A stretch of DNA of 64,000 nucleotides from NCBI GenBank assembly GCA_021286645.1, contig JAJTBZ010000075.1, positions 1 to 64,000 of the forward strand, read 5' to 3'. The notes beneath the pieces were generated by a model, which made no database searches, was not told the origin of the DNA, and saw only the letters and a list, made by a program, of their open reading frames with translations. The translations under genes and the position numbers were made by a program. Positions within the stretch are counted from its first letter, which is position 1. Each line of letters opens with the position of its first letter. Positions 62,118-64,000 of the stretch are shown here, in pieces. The DNA is from Ignavibacteria bacterium (GTDB lineage Bacteria > Bacteroidota > Ignavibacteria > Ignavibacteriales > Ignavibacteriaceae).

Positions 62118-62654
62118 TTACTTCCTCCCCTCATAGGCCTGGTACATTACGTAAGCCGAAAGTGATTTACTATCCATTAACTTTCCGGATCTGATATATT
62201 CATTAATCTCTTCCGCACTTAATTCAATAACTTCCATGCCCTGCTCTCCCTCTTCGCGAGCATGTTCTCCTGGTTTAAGACCCAATGCCGCGTAAATAAA
62301 CAATCTCTCGGTGCAGAAGCCCGGTGTAGTGAAAATTGAGCCAAGGGGAACAATAGAGTCCGCAGTATATCCGGTTTCTTCCTGTAATTCTCTGCCCGCG
62401 CATAGAAAGGGGTCTTCGTCCTTTTCCAGTTTCCCTGCCGGAAACTCCAGCAGCCATTCTGATAAAGGATAGCGATATTGGCGAATAAGTACAAACTTTC
62501 CCTCCGGCGTTACCGGTACAATAACCGCACCACCGTTATGCAGTGCAACTTCGCGCCAGGCTTCGTTACCACTTTCATATGCAATTTTATCGACCCGAAT
62601 ATCAAATACCCGGCCCTTATAGATTGTTTCACTGCTTAATAATGAAAATTTCAT
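62118..62654 (-). CDS. NUDIX hydrolase (ADP-ribose pyrophosphatase-like)
   Basis: This 178-aa protein has the complete Nudix box GKLEKDEDPFLCAGRELQEETG (about 73-94), with a preceding PVTPEGKFVLIRQYRYPLSEWLLEFPAG typical of ADP-ribose pyrophosphatases. It hydrolyses ADP-sugar-type compounds; NudF-like activity is likely. It is 3 bp from recN and starts 40 bp after the DUF1232 gene. Confidence 0.88.
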   Translation of the reverse strand: MKFSLLSSETIYKGRVFDIRVDKIAYESGNEAWREVALHNGGAVIVPVTPEGKFVLIRQYRYPLSEWLLEFPAGKLEKDEDPFLCAGRELQEETGYTADSIVPLGSIFTTPGFCTERLFIYAALGLKPGEHAREEGEQGMEVIELSAEEINEYIRSGKLMDSKSLSAYVMYQAYEGRK

Positions 62655-62694
62655 GACCTACGCGCCTAATGATAGAATAAGTTATTGAATACCA

Positions 62695-63051
62695 TTAATA
62701 ATTATTATAATATGGTTTTAGTTCACTACCCATATATTTTAATACCGCGGCAATTACCGCCATATCATCAAGATAACCTATCAGCGGGGTAATATCGGGA
62801 ATCATATCAATAGGCGAAATGAAATATATTAATGCAGCCACTACAATAGTTTTTCTATACCATTGAACCTCGGGATCTTTAAAATAACGGTAAAGCGCCT
62901 GTATGTCTTTCAAGAAGGAAATTTTCTTGCCATGCTTTTCAACTTTTTCCCATAAGTTAGCATCTACATAGCGTGCCTTTTCCTCGTATGATTCACGCGA
63001 TTCATCTTCATCAAAATGGATTTCACGCCATTGCAAATCATCATTCTGCAT
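62695..63051 (-). CDS. DUF1232 (YkvA-like) protein
   Basis: This 118-aa protein has the DUF1232 core at the C-terminus: VVAALIYFISPIDMIPDITPLIGYLDDMAVI, with the family SPIDxIPD motif, and a charged N-terminus (DEDESRESYEEKARYVD). One or two hydrophobic helices are predicted. The family is widespread with no established role. Confidence 0.85.
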   Translation of the reverse strand: MQNDDLQWREIHFDEDESRESYEEKARYVDANLWEKVEKHGKKISFLKDIQALYRYFKDPEVQWYRKTIVVAALIYFISPIDMIPDITPLIGYLDDMAVIAAVLKYMGSELKPYYNNY

Positions 63052-63221
63052 ACCTGCACCTCGATTATTTTTTTGAATTATTATAATTCAATTTACTAAA
63101 ATTCGCCTTCTTATTGAAGATTTCTTCGGTGAGTTTTTAATTTACCCGCCTTCTATGTGCATATTTTCACCAAATTTTTCATGGAAAAATTGTAAATTTG
63201 CCCGAATTAATTGGAGCTTTT

Positions 63222-63887
63222 TTGAAAAGATTATTATTTATAGTATTTGGTGTTTGCAGCTTAGTTCAATCGTTTGCCGGAGAGCCTTTAAAGAGTACAC
63301 CGGCAGCAAATTCTTTCTTCCCGGCAAATGAAAAAGTTGCCCTTATTTACCAGACTTCGTTCGGTGATTCGAAGACAACATTTTGTAAGAAAGGGAATTA
63401 CACCCAAAGCCTTAGCGAAGCAGATAAATTTGTTTACCGCCAGCTCCTTTCGGTGCAGGACAATGGCGTTTATGTAAAGGAAACCCATCAATTATTAAGA
63501 ATATTATGGGGAATTAAGAAAACTGGCGACTATACTTATAGCAGGCCCTTACTCCGCTTTCCCCTGCCGCTCGTACCAGGTAAAACCTGGACTACCGAAT
63601 GTATGGAATACAACGACGGCGATTCTTCTTTGGTTAAAGTCACCGGTAAGATGTCTAACTATGAAACTGTAGTTACTCCTGCAGGTAAATTCCAGGCAAT
63701 TAAAGTAGAATCTACTATTAGCAAACCGGGTGAAGGCTCGAATATTGTTACCGAATGGTACGCCGATGGTGTTGGAATGGTTAAATCTGTTATTCTGATA
63801 AAGGGCGGCGGACTGATTGGCATGCTGCGCGATTTTCTGGGTTATGGTACAATTGAGTTTGAATTAAAGGAAATTAAGAAACTCTAA
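63222..63887 (+). CDS. secreted protein of unknown function
   Basis: About 221 aa. The start is taken as the TTG at 63222, with GGAG 5 nt upstream and an immediate signal peptide (LKRLLFIVFGVCSLVQSFAG); a TTG at 63198 lacks that support. The mature part has two Trp/Tyr-rich stretches, TKTTFCKKGNY, and a closing segment PAGKFQAIKVES, TEWYADGVGMVKSVI that resembles DUF3108-type periplasmic proteins. No function is known. It ends before a terminator. Confidence 0.6.
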   Translation: MKRLLFIVFGVCSLVQSFAGEPLKSTPAANSFFPANEKVALIYQTSFGDSKTTFCKKGNYTQSLSEADKFVYRQLLSVQDNGVYVKETHQLLRILWGIKKTGDYTYSRPLLRFPLPLVPGKTWTTECMEYNDGDSSLVKVTGKMSNYETVVTPAGKFQAIKVESTISKPGEGSNIVTEWYADGVGMVKSVILIKGGGLIGMLRDFLGYGTIEFELKEIKKL

Positions 63888-63909
63888 GTTGTATCTTAGC
63901 GATACAATA

Positions 63910-63945
63910 AAAAGGAGGCTGCCTTCACAAAGACAGCCTCCTTTT
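63910..63945 (+). terminator. rho-independent terminator
   Basis: AAAAGGAGGCTG and CAGCCTCCTTTT form a 12-bp perfect stem with a 12-nt loop and the T-run CTTTTTT. It lies 23 bp after the secreted protein gene. Confidence 0.85.
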
Positions 63946-63960
63946 TTGGCTTTAAAACAG

Positions 63961-63987
63961 TCGCGGCTTCTAAAACAGAAGCCGCGA
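63961..63987. terminator. second GC-rich stem-loop, possible bidirectional terminator
   Basis: TCGCGGCTTC and GAAGCCGCGA form a perfect 10-bp stem with a 7-nt loop. The flanks are only moderately T-rich, so it may end a leftward gene beyond the window or protect transcripts. Confidence 0.5.
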
Positions 63988-64000
63988 TTAAACTGTATGT

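Overview
The window comes from a Bacteroidetes/Chlorobi-group bacterium, most likely Ignavibacteriota (Ignavibacteria). This is an inference from the protein families together, with no 16S or marker tree. The families are PorV/PorQ-like outer-membrane proteins, a TonB receptor with a carboxypeptidase-regulatory-like N-domain, a C-terminal type IX secretion (T9SS) sorting domain, FISUMP and YCF48-like lipoproteins, and a Rex-controlled trimeric [FeFe] hydrogenase. No rRNA, tRNA, CRISPR array or insertion sequence was seen.

Region 1 (1-10.9 kb, leftward) is one operon-like run: M20 peptidase, exported cyanophycinase-like S51 peptidase, YfcC-type transporter, RpiR regulator, TonB-dependent receptor, T9SS-sorted surface protein, PorV-like barrel, and a second exported S51 peptidase cut by the window edge. 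It starts at a sigma70-like promoter whose -10 is covered by a 9+9 bp palindrome. I read it as a candidate uptake and degradation locus for cyanophycin or a related beta-linked aspartyl peptide. Region 2 (11.2-17 kb) holds two lipoproteins (NAGPA-like and a 13-repeat YCF48-like propeller), a radical SAM protein, a FISUMP protein and a MauE/DoxX-thioredoxin-like fusion.

Region 3 (17-50.8 kb, almost all leftward) is a large surface-polysaccharide locus. WbpA/E/B/D homologues make a UDP-2,3-diacetamido uronic acid and end at a terminator. A nucleotidyltransferase, 4,6-dehydratase, aminotransferase and acetyltransferase cassette would make an NDP-acetamido-dideoxy sugar. There are two flippases, two polymerase-like membrane proteins, a priming sugar transferase, intact GT4 enzymes, two DUF354 proteins, three deacetylase-like proteins, two ATP-grasp ligases, an asparagine-synthase-like protein, a phosphatidylserine-decarboxylase-like protein and a Wzi-like barrel. 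One GT2 gene is a multiply broken pseudogene, and wbpB seems to have lost its natural C-terminus through an indel in a 7-A run. No Wza or Wzc homologue is in the window.

Region 4 (51.3-59.4 kb, rightward) is rex-hydC-hydB-hydA-hydS-SpoIIE phosphatase: an electron-bifurcating type [FeFe] hydrogenase, a putative H2-sensing hydrogenase homologue with a PAS domain, and a PP2C phosphatase, closed by a strong terminator. A perfect 38 bp palindrome overlaps the rex promoter and resembles a Rex operator at its core. Region 5 (59.5-64 kb) carries housekeeping and hypothetical genes: a small barrel protein, an AbrB-like 72-aa protein, RecN, a NUDIX hydrolase, a DUF1232 protein and a secreted protein of unknown function, ending with two hairpins.
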